Assembly: GCF_963678635.1 (NCBI RefSeq)
Contig: NC_087063.1
Coordinates: 23,814,701 to 23,878,700, forward strand
Source of the DNA: Symsagittifera roscoffensis
Lineage: Eukaryota; Xenacoelomorpha; Acoela; Convolutidae
DNA: 64,000 nt
Direction of reading: 5' to 3'
Shown piece after piece: positions 46,845 to 58,800 of the stretch. Every line of letters starts with the position of its first letter. Within the stretch, counting starts at the first letter, position 1. A model generated the notes under the pieces. The model was not told where the DNA came from, did not search any database, and saw nothing but the letters and a program-made list of their open reading frames with translations. The translations under genes were made by a program, and so were the position numbers.

Positions 46845-47099
46845 ATACTGTCGAGTTTCGACATTTTAAATAAATGTATTCGACAAAAAATTTTCAAACC
46901 ATGTGGAAAATATCGCTGATTTGAGCTTAAATTTTAAAAAAATTACTTTTTGATCAAATTTTTCAAATTATTGGAATTGGATAATAGCTAATTCGGCCCA
47001 TTTGAATGAAATAATTAACGCGAGTTATTTTGCGTTCCTATAACACGCGTGATAAGTGGAATAAATTGTTTCAAATTGTATTGAGGCCAGCAAATCGGT
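46845..47099 (+). mobile_element. Old Y fragment, plus
   Basis: TCGAGTTTCGACATTTT, TGAGCTTAAATTTTAAAA and AATTAACGCGAG are in Y order. It ends CGGTCTTG before TT, with no hairpin left. Confidence 0.5.
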
Positions 47100-47633
47100 C
47101 TTGTTAAATTTATACAAAGCCCTGAATGTTCCGACTGCCTTTAAGGTCTATGGAGCAGTAATAACATGAAAAATTATAAGGTAATAAAATAGAATAAAAA
47201 TTTTTTCTTGGAAAAATTTGAGTTTTTTTGAAAAAACATCCCCAAACGTCATATTAAGTACTTTTAAGTACAAAGTGATAGATTTTGCTCCTAGTAACAA
47301 ATCAATTATAGCAAATAAATTTCCTTCAACCAATTTGGATAGATTTCAAGATTGATTAAATCTCTGCTTATGCGTTAATAGCGCGAAATATATCGCGCGT
47401 AATCGTCCCTAATTGGTCAAAATGCCAATTTTTAAACCCCCATAACTTTTTTAAAAAATGATCACAGGTGAAATATCTTTTCAAATTGCGACTTAGGCCA
47501 ACAAAAATTTTCGAATGATATAAAAAAAATTCTATCAAAAAGGCTTGTAAAAATTTGTCAAAATTTGTCTGAAGAAAAAAAACCCACCCCGAGCACAAAT
47601 ATTCTGTTCCTTTCGTTACGAACGTCGGAACAA
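47100..47633 (-). mobile_element. Y element o, first of a head-to-tail trio
   Basis: Read on the minus strand it starts TTGTTCCGACGTTCG at 47633 and runs through all landmarks to the GTCGGAACATTCAGGGC block near 47110-47126. Its 5' end is joined directly to the CTTG end of the next copy. Confidence 0.85.
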
Positions 47634-48084
47634 CAAGAAATACATCCACTTGTATTGTACATAGCAGGTGATGAATAAAAAGAAGACGAAGGCAAAGCCC
47701 TGATTATTTTGATTGCGTTTTAAGGTTGATTAAAAAAATTGTGAATAAAAAGTTGATAAAACTGTCAAAAAACAATTAATCAGACGTTTACCAACGCAAA
47801 ACTCCAGCGGAACAGTAACACGCCGTAGATAAAGGCAATATGCCGGGCGCTAACTATCCAAAATTGCCAAACTAGCAATTTTCAATTCCCAATAACCTTA
47901 CAAAAAATTCATCATATTTATAAAAAAATGTATTTTTGAGCTCCGCACAGCAATCTTTTCTAGGTTGTATATAAAATTTGTATATAAATTAAAAATGCTC
48001 AAAAATGCTTTGTTATAAAGTCCAAATTAAATAAAAAACAACCCGAGGCATAAATGATCCGTTTTTTTTCAAAAGTCAGAACAA
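47634..48084 (-). mobile_element. Y element p, middle of the trio
   Basis: Its 5' end is TTGTTCTGAC at 48084-48075 (minus) and its 3' end is CTTG at 47637-47634, followed without a gap by TTGTTCCGAC of the neighbour. A decayed hairpin block (AGGGCTTTGCCTT) lies at about 47,690. It is more diverged than element o. Confidence 0.7.
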
Positions 48085-48585
48085 CTAGACTGCTCGCATC
48101 AAAGTGACGTCCCGAATGTTGCCACTGTCGTTTTTTCTGGAGTCGTGTTCAATTTTAAACTACTTATGAAATCTTCAAAAAATTTGAATGTTTTTGTATT
48201 TTTCTTAATTCATCACCCCACATGCTATTTAAATTACAATTTGAAAAATAGCCTGCCACTATTTGATTCAGATCCACTCTAAACGGGATCAAATAAATGC
48301 TCATGCCTTGATTACACGATAGTATATCGCGCGTTAATTATACCAAATTGGTCGAATTGTCAGTTTTCAAACACTCCAAATTTTCTGAAAAACGATGACA
48401 GTTAAAAAATATGCGCTAAAATTTGTAGTCAAGACATCAATAGTTGTCAAATAATATTTTAAAATTAGTCTAAAAAGACTACTTAAAAGTCAAATTTGGT
48501 ATGGAGGAAAAAAACCACCAGAGCACAAATATTCCAACACCATCTTCAAAAATTGGAGCAAAACTAATATTCATTTGCTCTAGTA
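48085..48585 (-). mobile_element. Y element q, last of the trio
   Basis: The minus-strand 3' end GCGAGCAGTCTAG abuts the start of element p at 48084. The subterminal block GGCAACATTCGGG and the inner landmarks are present. The 5' end near 48,585 is diverged (CCAATTTTTGAAGATGG). Confidence 0.72.
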
Positions 48586-50320
48586 TACAAGCAGTTTTGT
48601 ATATTTTCTTAAGCTACTTTCATGAATATAATTTCTCTTAAGCTAAAATAAGAAGATAAATATGCTTCCTCAATAGCACGTCGAATAATTTGACCGCATA
48701 GACTTCAATATCACAATAAATCATTTGATTATGAAACTACTCAATATCTCAAAAGTTTGACCTCATAACTCATAAGCGTCAAAATTGCAATAAATCAATG
48801 GAATAGGTTGAATTTACCCATAACCTTTAAAGTACAAATTCGCATACTAAAAATATTTTAAAACATGAGGTCAAAATGCCCAATAAGTTTTGTTGGAAAC
48901 GTGATAAGATGAAATATCTTCATCGAATTTACCTATTATCACAGTAAATCAAGATAAATCCTATGTTCTCATCCACAAATCGAGTTAGAGAGGCGAGCCC
49001 CAAAGATGATATATATTGAAGTCAAAAAAAATCTATCGAAAAACAATTAAGAACAATGCTTTGATTGATTAAAAATCTAAATTGCTATTTTATTTCAAAA
49101 GTTACAGAAAATGTAGATTTTTAGAATATCGAAAAAACTAAAACTCCTAAGCTAACATCCTAAGATTTTTAGAGGTTGAAAAATGGACTTTATTGTAGAG
49201 CCAAAAAAACCAAAATACAAAAAAATTTAATTTTGATCGCAAAAAAAAAATCCTTTTGCGACGTCTCAAGAGCTTCAAAGAAAATTTAACCAGCTTTATA
49301 CTTGTCAACCAGCAAAATTCGATCAGTTTTGGCCGAGAAAGGACTAAGAGCACAAGTCAGCGCCCAAAAAAACTCAAAAATTTGGACATCCACAGAAAAA
49401 AAAACGCAAAATTGCTGCCAAAGTTTTCGAGAGAAACCACTAAATTTATAGGAAAATATGTTTTTTTTAGACGAAACCATCATTGGAAACCATTTTGAAA
49501 AATACGCGTTCTAATTCTCTACTCTTATTTGTTTGATCCGGCTGGCTGAGTTTTTTGTTCAGTCAATCTTTTTTGTGCAACTGAAGGTCACTTTTTGAGT
49601 CTGACGCATAACCAACATTGATGTCAAAATCGTTCAAGCTGAGCTGTGGTAGGCTTGAAGCTAGAGGCAGACTGAGAGCGTGTCCTCATACATTATCATT
49701 CCCATGGCAAGAGGAAGAAACCTTGATCTGAAAAATCTGAACGCCTAACCGCTCTGCTAAAAGCCTCAATAATAATGTAAATGCCTCAACAAAAAGTGAG
49801 ATTTATATAAATTTCAAACAGGTAAAGGCAATTGTGAAATTCCGGACTGACCTCCATATACAACCAATACTATTCATTAAATCATAAAAATTCATATGTA
49901 GAGTCTATTGAAACTTAATCAAACAGATTTTTATATAAATAAGATGAATATATTCTACCCGTAAAAACAACAAAGCTGAGGGATTTTTTTGTTTACTTGT
50001 CACAAACTCACATCTATGCTCAAACTACCAGTTTCTGCAGAACAAATGAAAGACAAAAATGAAAAATCTTGCCCATTAAGAGGTGCAGACTCCACTGATT
50101 CAGCTTTCCACAAAAAAAAACAATTTTGCGGTAAAAGTTACGTGTAAGAACAGGTGTATCATTTGTTTTTTGTTTTCTAAAGTGAAAGAAATTAAAAATT
50201 TTGCGTTTTATTGTTTGAGAAAACTGTGAGATTTAGTTTATGATCATAAACCAAGAAATTAAAGAGCGAACAAACAAAAAGTTTTTTTTCGAGAAAAAAA
50301 AATAGTTTTACGGAAAACGT
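48586..50320. other. Unassigned DNA
   Basis: A GC-richer patch at about 49,625-49,735 has short frames but no recognisable domain or splice pair. The frame 49256-49498 lacks an ATG and is Lys-rich low complexity. No gene was supported. Confidence 0.4.
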
Positions 50321-50329
50321 ATTGGATAT

Positions 50330-50706
50330 CGTTTATCATAGGACTTCAAAATTATTTGTTGTTTCTGTACGCATGAAATATGTGGAACTGTATGACAAAA
50401 ATTTCTGCTATGACAAATTAAAATGGCGAAAAGTTTTGTTTTTAGCCTCATATTAGAAAAACTGTTTGAGTTTTTATGTTTTTAATCATTTTTGAAAAGA
50501 AAAAGCGTTTTCTAATATATGCTTGTTTGCTATGACTCTCGAGTATGCCTAAGTTCTATGTTTTTGCTCAGATTATCTTATCACATGACACACAAATTTT
50601 ATGGTTATTTTTGTAGAGAGGGTAAAATAAAAACTTTTTTTTGTAGTTTTGAAAAGAATATGGTCTGAATATTCTGTGCTAGCTGCACAGCAACTGGCTA
50701 TGCTTG
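50330..50706 (+). mobile_element. W element, 3' part
   Basis: It ends with a diverged subterminal block (GGTCTGAATATTC), the perfect hairpin TGTGCTAGCTGCACA and GCAACTGGCTATGCTTG before TTT. The left edge is vague. Confidence 0.65.
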
Positions 50707-51168
50707 TTTAGTTATGGAATTATATGATTACAAATTTTGGTCAACCTGAGCTTATAGCGCGGAATTGGCATTAAAAACTTAGCTGTTTGAGTGCTTTGTT
50801 TTTTTTTAAAAAAAGCGTGATTTTTGCCCTCATTTTTTCAGTCTACATTCAGAGACAGTTTTCTCCGAGGAAGGAATGAGACTGAATTAATTTAAAGCTG
50901 AACATGCGGTCAACTTTTACCACAAAATAGGCCATATAGTGCCCTAAAAGAAGACATACCCCTCATCGATTTTTAAAAAGAGACAGGTATATCTGCTTAT
51001 CTGAAGTACGATTTTCAATAGAATGTCAAAATCAGCCACAAAACGAGGGGTTAGAAGGTGAAGCTCTAACACATACAACACAACTTCCAGTCTTGATGCT
51101 ACAGCGACAAGAATAAATTAAACGGGTTCATGAGAATCTGTATGCAAGAAAACGTTTTCAAAGAGAAG

Positions 51169-51634
51169 CAAGGATAGCCGGTTAAAGTGCAAAAGCACAA
51201 AATGTTCCGACCATAGTCTTGAAAAACACCCATAAAAAGGCTTTTCAAATCAGTATCATTTTTTTCGGGTGGTTTGATGTAGTAACTGAACAATAAACTA
51301 GAGCTTAGTTATATTCAACAGTCACCTAAAATAGCCAAACTGGACAACAAATTTTGAAATTACTTTTCATTCCCAAAATGCCGTTAGAAAACTTTTTTCC
51401 CGGTTCGGTCGTTTTATTTGCTCGAAATATGACAAAAAAAAACAAAAATTTCAAACCGGTTTTGCTCGACATTGGGAAAATTTTGATTCGAATCACGACT
51501 GTAAGAGTTTTTGAATGATATATCACTCAATTCAGTCAGATAATATATTGTGGTACTTAATTTTGCGCTGAAAACAAAAAAACTAATGCACACCCGAATA
51601 CAAATTTCCTCCCCATTTTCAATGGTCGTAACAA
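51169..51634 (-). mobile_element. W element, minus
   Basis: Reversed 3' end CAAGGATAGCCGG, a diverged hairpin block AGTGCAAAAGCACA, subterminal ATGTTCCGACCATAG, then the W interior with TTTCAAACCGGTTTTGCTCG. The 5' end is at TCAATGGTCGTAACAA. The first 60 bp of W is repeated once more beyond it, to about 51,690. Confidence 0.78.
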
Positions 51635-51725
51635 AAAAAACTGAAACACACTCAAATACAAAATTCCTCCCCATTTTCAAGGGTCGTTACATTAATCATA
51701 GCTGTTCTGCACTTTATTTCTTTGA

Positions 51726-51905
51726 TTAACCAAACATTATACCAGTTTCAGTTAGCGCAACATCGCGGACGTCTGCAAGCTGCATAAAAAGTCGCACGAA
51801 CATAAAGACCGCGACGAGAAGCAAAATGTTAGATTTTACCAGTATTAATCCCCTTTCTTTTTTCGCTGACTCCCTTATGGTGCTCCAGTCTACATCAATT
51901 GTCAT
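51726..51905 (-). CDS. Small single-pass membrane protein, unknown
   Basis: An ATG-started frame of 59 codons reads MTIDVDWSTIRESAKKERGL, a polar basic-acidic N-terminus, then one hydrophobic helix at about residues 28-45 (NILLLVAVFMFVRLFMQL), then a short polar tail ending ETGIMFG. The stop is followed within about 10 bases by AATAAAGTGC, a possible polyadenylation signal. Its GC content is above that of the flanks. The size and tail-anchor layout resemble small mitochondrial or ER membrane subunits, but I recognise no family. A frame open upstream of the ATG leaves room for an earlier exon. It directly adjoins the 5' end of a W element and sits in what would be the receptor's intron. Confidence 0.42.
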   Translation of the reverse strand: MTIDVDWSTIRESAKKERGLILVKSNILLLVAVFMFVRLFMQLADVRDVALTETGIMFG

Positions 51906-51971
51906 TGAAAGACAAACACAGTTTATAAGCTGATGCCACAAAATAATTAATAGTTTTCCTCCCTTTAACAC

Positions 51972-52854
51972 TTGCTTGGTTCCACTCGAAAAAGTGAATT
52001 AAAAAAACTTCAGCTAATTTTTATATATCTTGTTTTTTGTTGATTACTGGGTTACATAGCCAGGGGAAAACTTTAGGCTTCTTGTCAGAAGCCTAAAGAG
52101 TCCATGAAAATCCTGAAACTCCTAGCAGGAACCATCAAGGTACCCTGCAAGGAATTCTAAAATTATCATTTTTTTTTCTGGCAAATGTTGAAAACAAATG
52201 TATTTTTAATCTACATTTCTCATAAAAATTCATCAAAAAGTGGAGTCGAGGAATCGGATAGTTTTACTGAGAAACTCAGGTATGCTCGTAAACTTAAGTC
52301 AATTTGATTTTTCGCCAAAAAACTGGCAGTACAGGCCTGGTTCCTAGCAAAACTCTTTGAAAACCAGCCCTTGACTCTTAGATCAACCAAGCAAGTACAG
52401 AAAAATCCCTGCAGGACTTTGAAATGGTTTCCCCTGGTCCAGGCCTGGCTCCAGGAATGCACTTTCATCGATAGAAAACCCGGGTTTTTACTGCAAACCA
52501 CATCGACATGTAAAATTTCTCTTTTACAATCAAACTCGCATACTATTCAGTTGCAATTAGTTGCCTGAGAAACGTTGATGAGTTTTTCTTTCATGACTTG
52601 TCACTTGAAAAAAGCCTGAATTTCTTTTTGTAGCAAGCAGATATAAATATGGTAGGTTTTTATCAAGATAATGTGATTAAAATTTTAATGGGGCTAGGAA
52701 ATTGAGCATGCAGGAAAATCACTTAACAGCAAAATCAGACTACACGAACCTTTTTGACAAAAAACGGGGAAATTGAGACGACAACAATTGAAAAAAGCGT
52801 GAAAAATAAGGTTTAACACATCGATGTAGCAGTATCAAGCTCATCCAATTTTAG
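51972..52854. other. Unassigned DNA
   Basis: A patch at about 52,330-52,480 has CAGGCCTGGTTCCTAG and CCAGGCCTGGCTCCAGG, and the TCCTGAAACTCCTAGCAGG track lies near 52,111. These may be fragments of a repeat. No gene was seen. Confidence 0.35.
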
Positions 52855-53640
52855 GCGTAAATAATTGAGTATAACGGATTATTATGGTGATTTTTTGACA
52901 ATTAAAATTGTTTATAAATAAAAAAGTTAGGTGCTTAAGGGATTTATAGCCAATTATAACCGTTGTTTTTTCCCAGAGATTATTACCTCTTATAATTGAT
53001 TATAGTTTATACAAGGACTCTTCAAATCAATTATAATAGTTTAAATTGATTATAATCTCTTATTTTAGCCACACTTTTACCACAAGAAAAGTATATTTTA
53101 TTTATATTTTATTGGTTATTTTTTTTCTGGCAGTAAGAAAATCTCTAACAGAGTGAATGCCATGTCACACTTTGGTTCATCTGAACACAAAGTTTCACCA
53201 CGAAACAAAAGTTTCAAAGAGATCCTTTCAAATTAAATTTAAGGTTCCCGCGGTAGGTGAAAAATTAATCATCCAAGCAAATCATGAAACTAAAGTAAAG
53301 TGCTGATATTTTGGTGGCTAACAATGTACATCATGAATGTACATCATGAAACAAGTCTAATGGAGAAGAAATGAAAAAAGGAAAACTCATGATAAATTAG
53401 AATTGATTTGAATACTTTTTAAGTTTTCACATTACCCAGCATACTCGAAAACTCAAAATATAAGCAATTCAGTTACAAGGTCGGAGATAATGGTAAAACA
53501 ACAGAAATTATAATCGATTTTAATTGCATAAAAATTAATTGGATTATTAAATGATTACAATCGGTTAAAATTGATTATAATTGATTATAATTTGATTTCA
53601 AAAAGAGATATTATACTCTGTTATTAATTGATTATTAAGG
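52855..53640. repeat. TTGATTATAAT-rich block
   Basis: Clusters of AATTGATTATAATT-type words at about 52,855-53,065 and 53,505-53,640, separated by ordinary sequence with a 14-base direct repeat (AATGTACATCATGA, near 53,325-53,350). It is similar in wording to the AT block in the R units. Confidence 0.45.
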
Positions 53641-53910
53641 GTGCGGGTATAAATCAATAAACGCACGGTCAATGATTGGTCTACGTCTGGGGCAGAAAAA
53701 GTGTACAATAACCGAATTTTCAAAAAAAATCATCATTTTTTGTACAGCATTTTTTGTCAGATTTTGGATTTCACTTCATTTTTGGACTGATTTTTGCTCG
53801 GAAAACCAACTCGGCCGAGCAAAAAAAAGTAGAACACTCTTGAAATTTTTTGATAATCCCCCAAGAAAATCCTAGATTGCGTTAGTTTGTGATTCAGAAA
53901 ATTTTCAAAA

Positions 53911-54588
53911 CAAGGATATCCGGTTCTTGTGCAAGTAGCACAAAATACTCCGACCACATTCTCATTTTTTTTAAATGTTTTTTTTTGTATGTCATGTGAT
54001 GATTAAACTATACGGTTGTTGAGAAAATTAGTGTATTTGTCTTCAAAAAATAAATAAAGAAAAACGTTTAAAATACCATTCGATACTGAAAAAGAAAACT
54101 TTTTTAGGAAGCTACATTTAGGGAAATTTTTCGGCACAAAAAATTCAAAATTATTCCAAAAGTTCTAGTGCAAAAAAAAATAGTATTTAAAATTATATTT
54201 TTTCTTCAAATTTTTGCACTAGAACTTTTGGATTAATTTTGAATTTTTTGTGCCGAAAAGTTTCCCTAAATGTAGCTTCCCAAAAAAATCTTTTCAGTAA
54301 ATTTTGATCCCAAAAAAAATCTAGCCCAATTTGCTGATTTTCATATAACAAACGCTACTCAATCGCTGTACTCGCTCGAAAATAAACGAAAATTCAAAAA
54401 TTTCAACCGGTCTTTCTTGACACTGGGAAATTTGTTTGGAAAATTTAAAAGTCGTTAAAATCACGGAAGTGCTTCAATATGATGTATGGCTCAACCCAGT
54501 CCAATGTTTTTTTGGTACCTGATTTTGCGTGAAAAAAAACTAAAAAACCCGAATACAAAGTTGCTCCTATTTTCATTGGACAGAACAA
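53911..54588 (-). mobile_element. W element, minus, with palindrome inside
   Basis: Reversed 3' end CAAGGATATCCGG, hairpin TTGTGCAAGTAGCACAA, subterminal ACTCCGACCAC, then the interior to the 5' end TTGGACAGAACAA. A long palindrome (54090-54298) lies inside it. Confidence 0.8.
54090..54298. repeat. Long palindrome (foldback)
   Basis: The left arm GGAAGCTACATTTAGGGAAA through TCGGCACAAAAAATTC and AAAAGTTCTAGTGCAAA is mirrored by TTTGCACTAGAACTTTTGG through GAATTTTTTGTGCCGA to CTAAATGTAGCTTCC. The core is 54107-54280, and the stem continues imperfectly by about 17 bp on each side. No target duplication is visible. Confidence 0.85.
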
Positions 54589-55650
54589 TTAAGTCACAAC
54601 TTCACACTTTTTTATTCAAATAATTATAATCCGATTGTCCTTTTTTCATTTTTAGGCGCAATTACCTCTACCAATTCCGGTCCATGGTTCTATTTATCAA
54701 AAATTAAACAAATCCTTTCGAGAGAATTATCTATAATCTCGTGCTTTGTGGAAAATTTTGTCTAATTACAGCTTTATATAGAATTGAGGGGACAATCCGT
54801 CTATTTTGCCCGGAAATTGAAACTCACTATTCTAGAAAAAATGCTTCTGTTTCACTCAGTATATTTTACACCTTGGCTTTTTGCCTAGTTTAAAAAAAGC
54901 ATCATCAATTATATTATATCTAGATTCAAACTTGAATAATTGACTGACAGTTAGAATGAACTAATTTCCCGTTCATTTGAACTAAATATTCAACTCCTAT
55001 TACATGACAGTTCCTGGCCTCATTTTGAGATAATTTGTCTTTCAGAAAAAGAAAATTCTAAACTAATTTTAGAAACTTTTAAGAAAAAAATAGATTTAAG
55101 TTTTAACCGACAAGGAAGTCTTGAAAAAAGGGAAATAATTAATCTCGACCCCAAAAAAGCACTTGGCGCCATCAACCGCGCTAGTAATTACTTACTGAAG
55201 TGAAGCTTCACGCTATAATAAATTACACCAAGGACACCTTACTTGAAAAATGAACTCTGAGACGCCATTATGCACAAAAGGTTTTTCCCAAAGTTAACCT
55301 TCATTTTGATGGCTCCACTTTTCCAATGGTACTTTTATTCTATACTTTACCCTGGAAGTAGTAGCAATTTAATAAAAATATCGGAAATATTTCGACACCG
55401 AATCTTTTAAAAGTTTAATATCGAATACAATAGCTCACGTTTGAAAATTTCCAATTCTTAAAAAGAGGCGTTTTTGGCTGACTTTCGCAATCACTTTGTT
55501 GAATTGCCGGAAATTTATGTATAAGATTTAAGTTCGGAAGATGTTTTTAGAGGCTTGTTGGTTCAAAAATTGAATTCTTGAACGTCTAAGTTCTGCGACA
55601 ATGGGCCAAAAAGCGTGAGCAAAAAGTGACGTCACTTTATCATGTTTAAC
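54589..55650. other. Unassigned DNA
   Basis: AT-rich with no supported gene or known repeat. It ends at the assembly gap. Confidence 0.4.
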
Positions 55651-55850
55651 NNNNNNNNNNNNNNNNNNNNNNNNNNNNNNNNNNNNNNNNNNNNNNNNNN
55701 NNNNNNNNNNNNNNNNNNNNNNNNNNNNNNNNNNNNNNNNNNNNNNNNNNNNNNNNNNNNNNNNNNNNNNNNNNNNNNNNNNNNNNNNNNNNNNNNNNNN
55801 NNNNNNNNNNNNNNNNNNNNNNNNNNNNNNNNNNNNNNNNNNNNNNNNNN
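55651..55850. other. Assembly gap (200 N)
   Basis: Exactly 200 unknown bases, again a placeholder length. It hides the 5' LTR and the gag part of the next element. Confidence 0.95.
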
Positions 55851-58800
55851 GGGGAAGCGTGGAAATCAACGATGACGGGGATCTGTCGGAATGATACGGG
55901 AGAATGTTGACGATACACACCTGGAAAATTCGGCGGATGAAGAAGCGTCGCAACATGTATTTTCCATCGGATGGGTTAATAAGAATCCAGTGGTACATTC
56001 GTGGGACTCGAGCAGCTCAGACGGGGATTATATGGTAATGGCGATAAGACATAAAAGATTCACGGAATTGAAAGTCGCTGGTGCACAGTTGCCGATTAAA
56101 GTAAATGGGAAATCAACTCGTGTGTGGATTGATAGCGGGTCTCCGATTTCAATTTTCACCATTGGGGAATTGCGAAAAACTTTGGGAGCTTCCGGAGTAA
56201 AGTTGGATACCCTTTCGGAGGAGGACATTGCATTTCGGGATTATGGGAACAATCCATTGCAGATGATTGGAACGATGGCTGTAACGATACAATCCAATGG
56301 CTGGAAGATACACGCGAGGATAAAAGTAATCGGAGAGAACCGCCCATCAATTATTGGACGAGATTTGATGCCACAATTAGGACTACAGTTGGTGCAGCAA
56401 TCACCATCATATCACCAATCATGTCCATTGGAGAAAAGAATCAGGACGCACTGGAACCGGAGGGGGAGTTGGACTCTTGGCAAACCTCTTTCAGTAAGCA
56501 GTTTTGAAACCTTTTTAATAGGGTAGGAAAAATAAGAAACTACAAAGTGCAAGCAGAATTTTTTGAAAATCTTACTCCAGTCCAACAGACAGGACGTCGA
56601 GTTCCCATTTCATTACAAGAAAAAGTGGATACTGAAATCGGTAAACTATTGAAACAAGGTCATATCGAAAAACTGACAGAATGTTCGGACAAATATTTTG
56701 TGTCCCCAATAGTAATAACAGTAAAGAAAGATGGGTTCGTGAAACTAGCGCTCGAGTCAAGAGAATTAAATAAACAAGTGAATAAGAACAAATACCAAAT
56801 GCCGAATATTGAAGAATTAATGGACACAGTGGGACAGACGATTAGCGAAAAAATTCAGGAGACAGATATTTCACCACAATGGATCTAACATACGTATATG
56901 GCCAATTGCCGTTAAACACTGAAACAAGTGTACAATGTAATTTTTCTCTCATTGGAGGCCGCTCGACGGGTACGTACCGGTTCAAGACCGGGTTCTACGG
57001 TCTAACTACAATGCCAGCGGAATTCCAACGCGCAATGGATTGTATACTCGCAGAATATCCGCAGGCGCACGCGTTCATCGACGATATTTTGGTCGTGACC
57101 AAGGGAACCGCGTTTGACCATATAGCAACAGTAGAGAAAATTTTAAAGAAACTGGATCGGGAAAATAAGTCTCTAAAATTAATGAAATGCAAGTTCGCCC
57201 AGTGGGAACGCAAATGGCTAGGCCATAAAATAACATCCACTTGAATAACTCCATTGGTTAGAAAAACAGAACCGATAAAGGCGCTAACGCCGCCGCGACC
57301 GGCGCTTGCTGAATCATCAGCGCCGTTGCAACCCTTACTAAGTAAGAGTAATGAATACATTTGGACCCCCGAATGTCAAAATGCGTTCGAAAATCTTAAG
57401 AAACAAGTGTCGAATATTGTTGAACTACGACATTTTGATATTCACAAGGACATTCGTATAGTATGCGATGCAAGCCATAACGGGCTCGGTGCGGTGTTGG
57501 AACAGTTAGGACCAGAAGGGTGGCGCCCAATTTCGTTTGCCTCGCGATACCTTAACGAAGCGGAAAAGAAATATTCAACAAACGAATTGGAGATGTTGGC
57601 AGTTGTGTGGGGGGGCTAAATATTTTCGAAATTACATATTGGGCCGGAATTTTTTAATCGTCACCGACCACAAAGCGTTAATATCCCTTTTGAATGGTAA
57701 TAATAAGAAAAACAAGACGATGTTTAGCCGTTTAACGCGCTGGTTAGATCGGCTTATTCCCTTTGATTTTCGAATTGAACATAAGCCAGGGGCGAAAATC
57801 GGATTTGCGGACTACTTATCACGTCACCCAATTAGAGAAGCAACGCCAATTAGTACGTATGATAACATGTTTACTGTGGCAAAGATCAACCTAATTCGCA
57901 CCGCTCTCGGTTTTAATGATAGTAATACATCCAGGGGACACAAATCATCCAAGTATAAATCCAAGGGACCGCATATCACAGCGGAAAGTCAGCAATCTAT
58001 AAATAGATTGGAAGTTTTGTCACGAGATGAACCGGTAGAGGGCGGGAAAACATGCGAGCGGAATTCGACCAATCAGATTCGAACACGTGGTTTCAGCCGA
58101 CGGCTACGCGAAATACGCGCTAGATTAGTTGGTGCTATTACTCAATCGGAAGAAAGTTGTTTACAATTCTCAAATTTTAAAATTCAAAGCTCAAAGTCTC
58201 AAATCGGAATGGATAGTATGAGAAAATCGCAAAAATTTTTGAAACAGCACCCTAGTCTAACTAGCAGCAGCGATGAGATTGAAGAATTACCGCCAAACGT
58301 ATCCCTGGAAGCCATTACTAAAGAAACAAAGTCAATCCGAACAAACAAAACTTTTTCGTTACACTCGGCATTTAAAGGTGAAACAATACCACCCGTGGAT
58401 CCGAATTCAATATGTATGTCAATTATCCCTGGGAACTGCAAAATTGTTAATAAAATTAATTCCTTACCTGATTTGTTTAATCTAAAGTTCATTGAATCCA
58501 ATTATAATTCTGATCCCCAACTGAGCGCGATCCGCGATCTCATTGTTTCCCAAGATCCTAACATTCATGAAAAAATCAGTGCAGTGAACCGTTATTATTC
58601 TCAATTTGTTAACGACTTTTCGGTGAAGGAGAACGTAGTATGGATGGATGAAAAACTAGTAATACCCATGAATCTTCAAACTGCAATTAACAATAGAATT
58701 CATGCCTACCACCACAAAAAAACTAATATGCTTGATGCAGAAAAAGACGTTTGGTACCTTATATTTATCGATCAATAGCTTCCAAGGCCGAAGAGTGCCC

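Noticed and set aside
49256-49498. 80-codon basic frame
   Set aside because: No ATG, low-complexity Lys/Arg composition, and the opposite strand is open as well.
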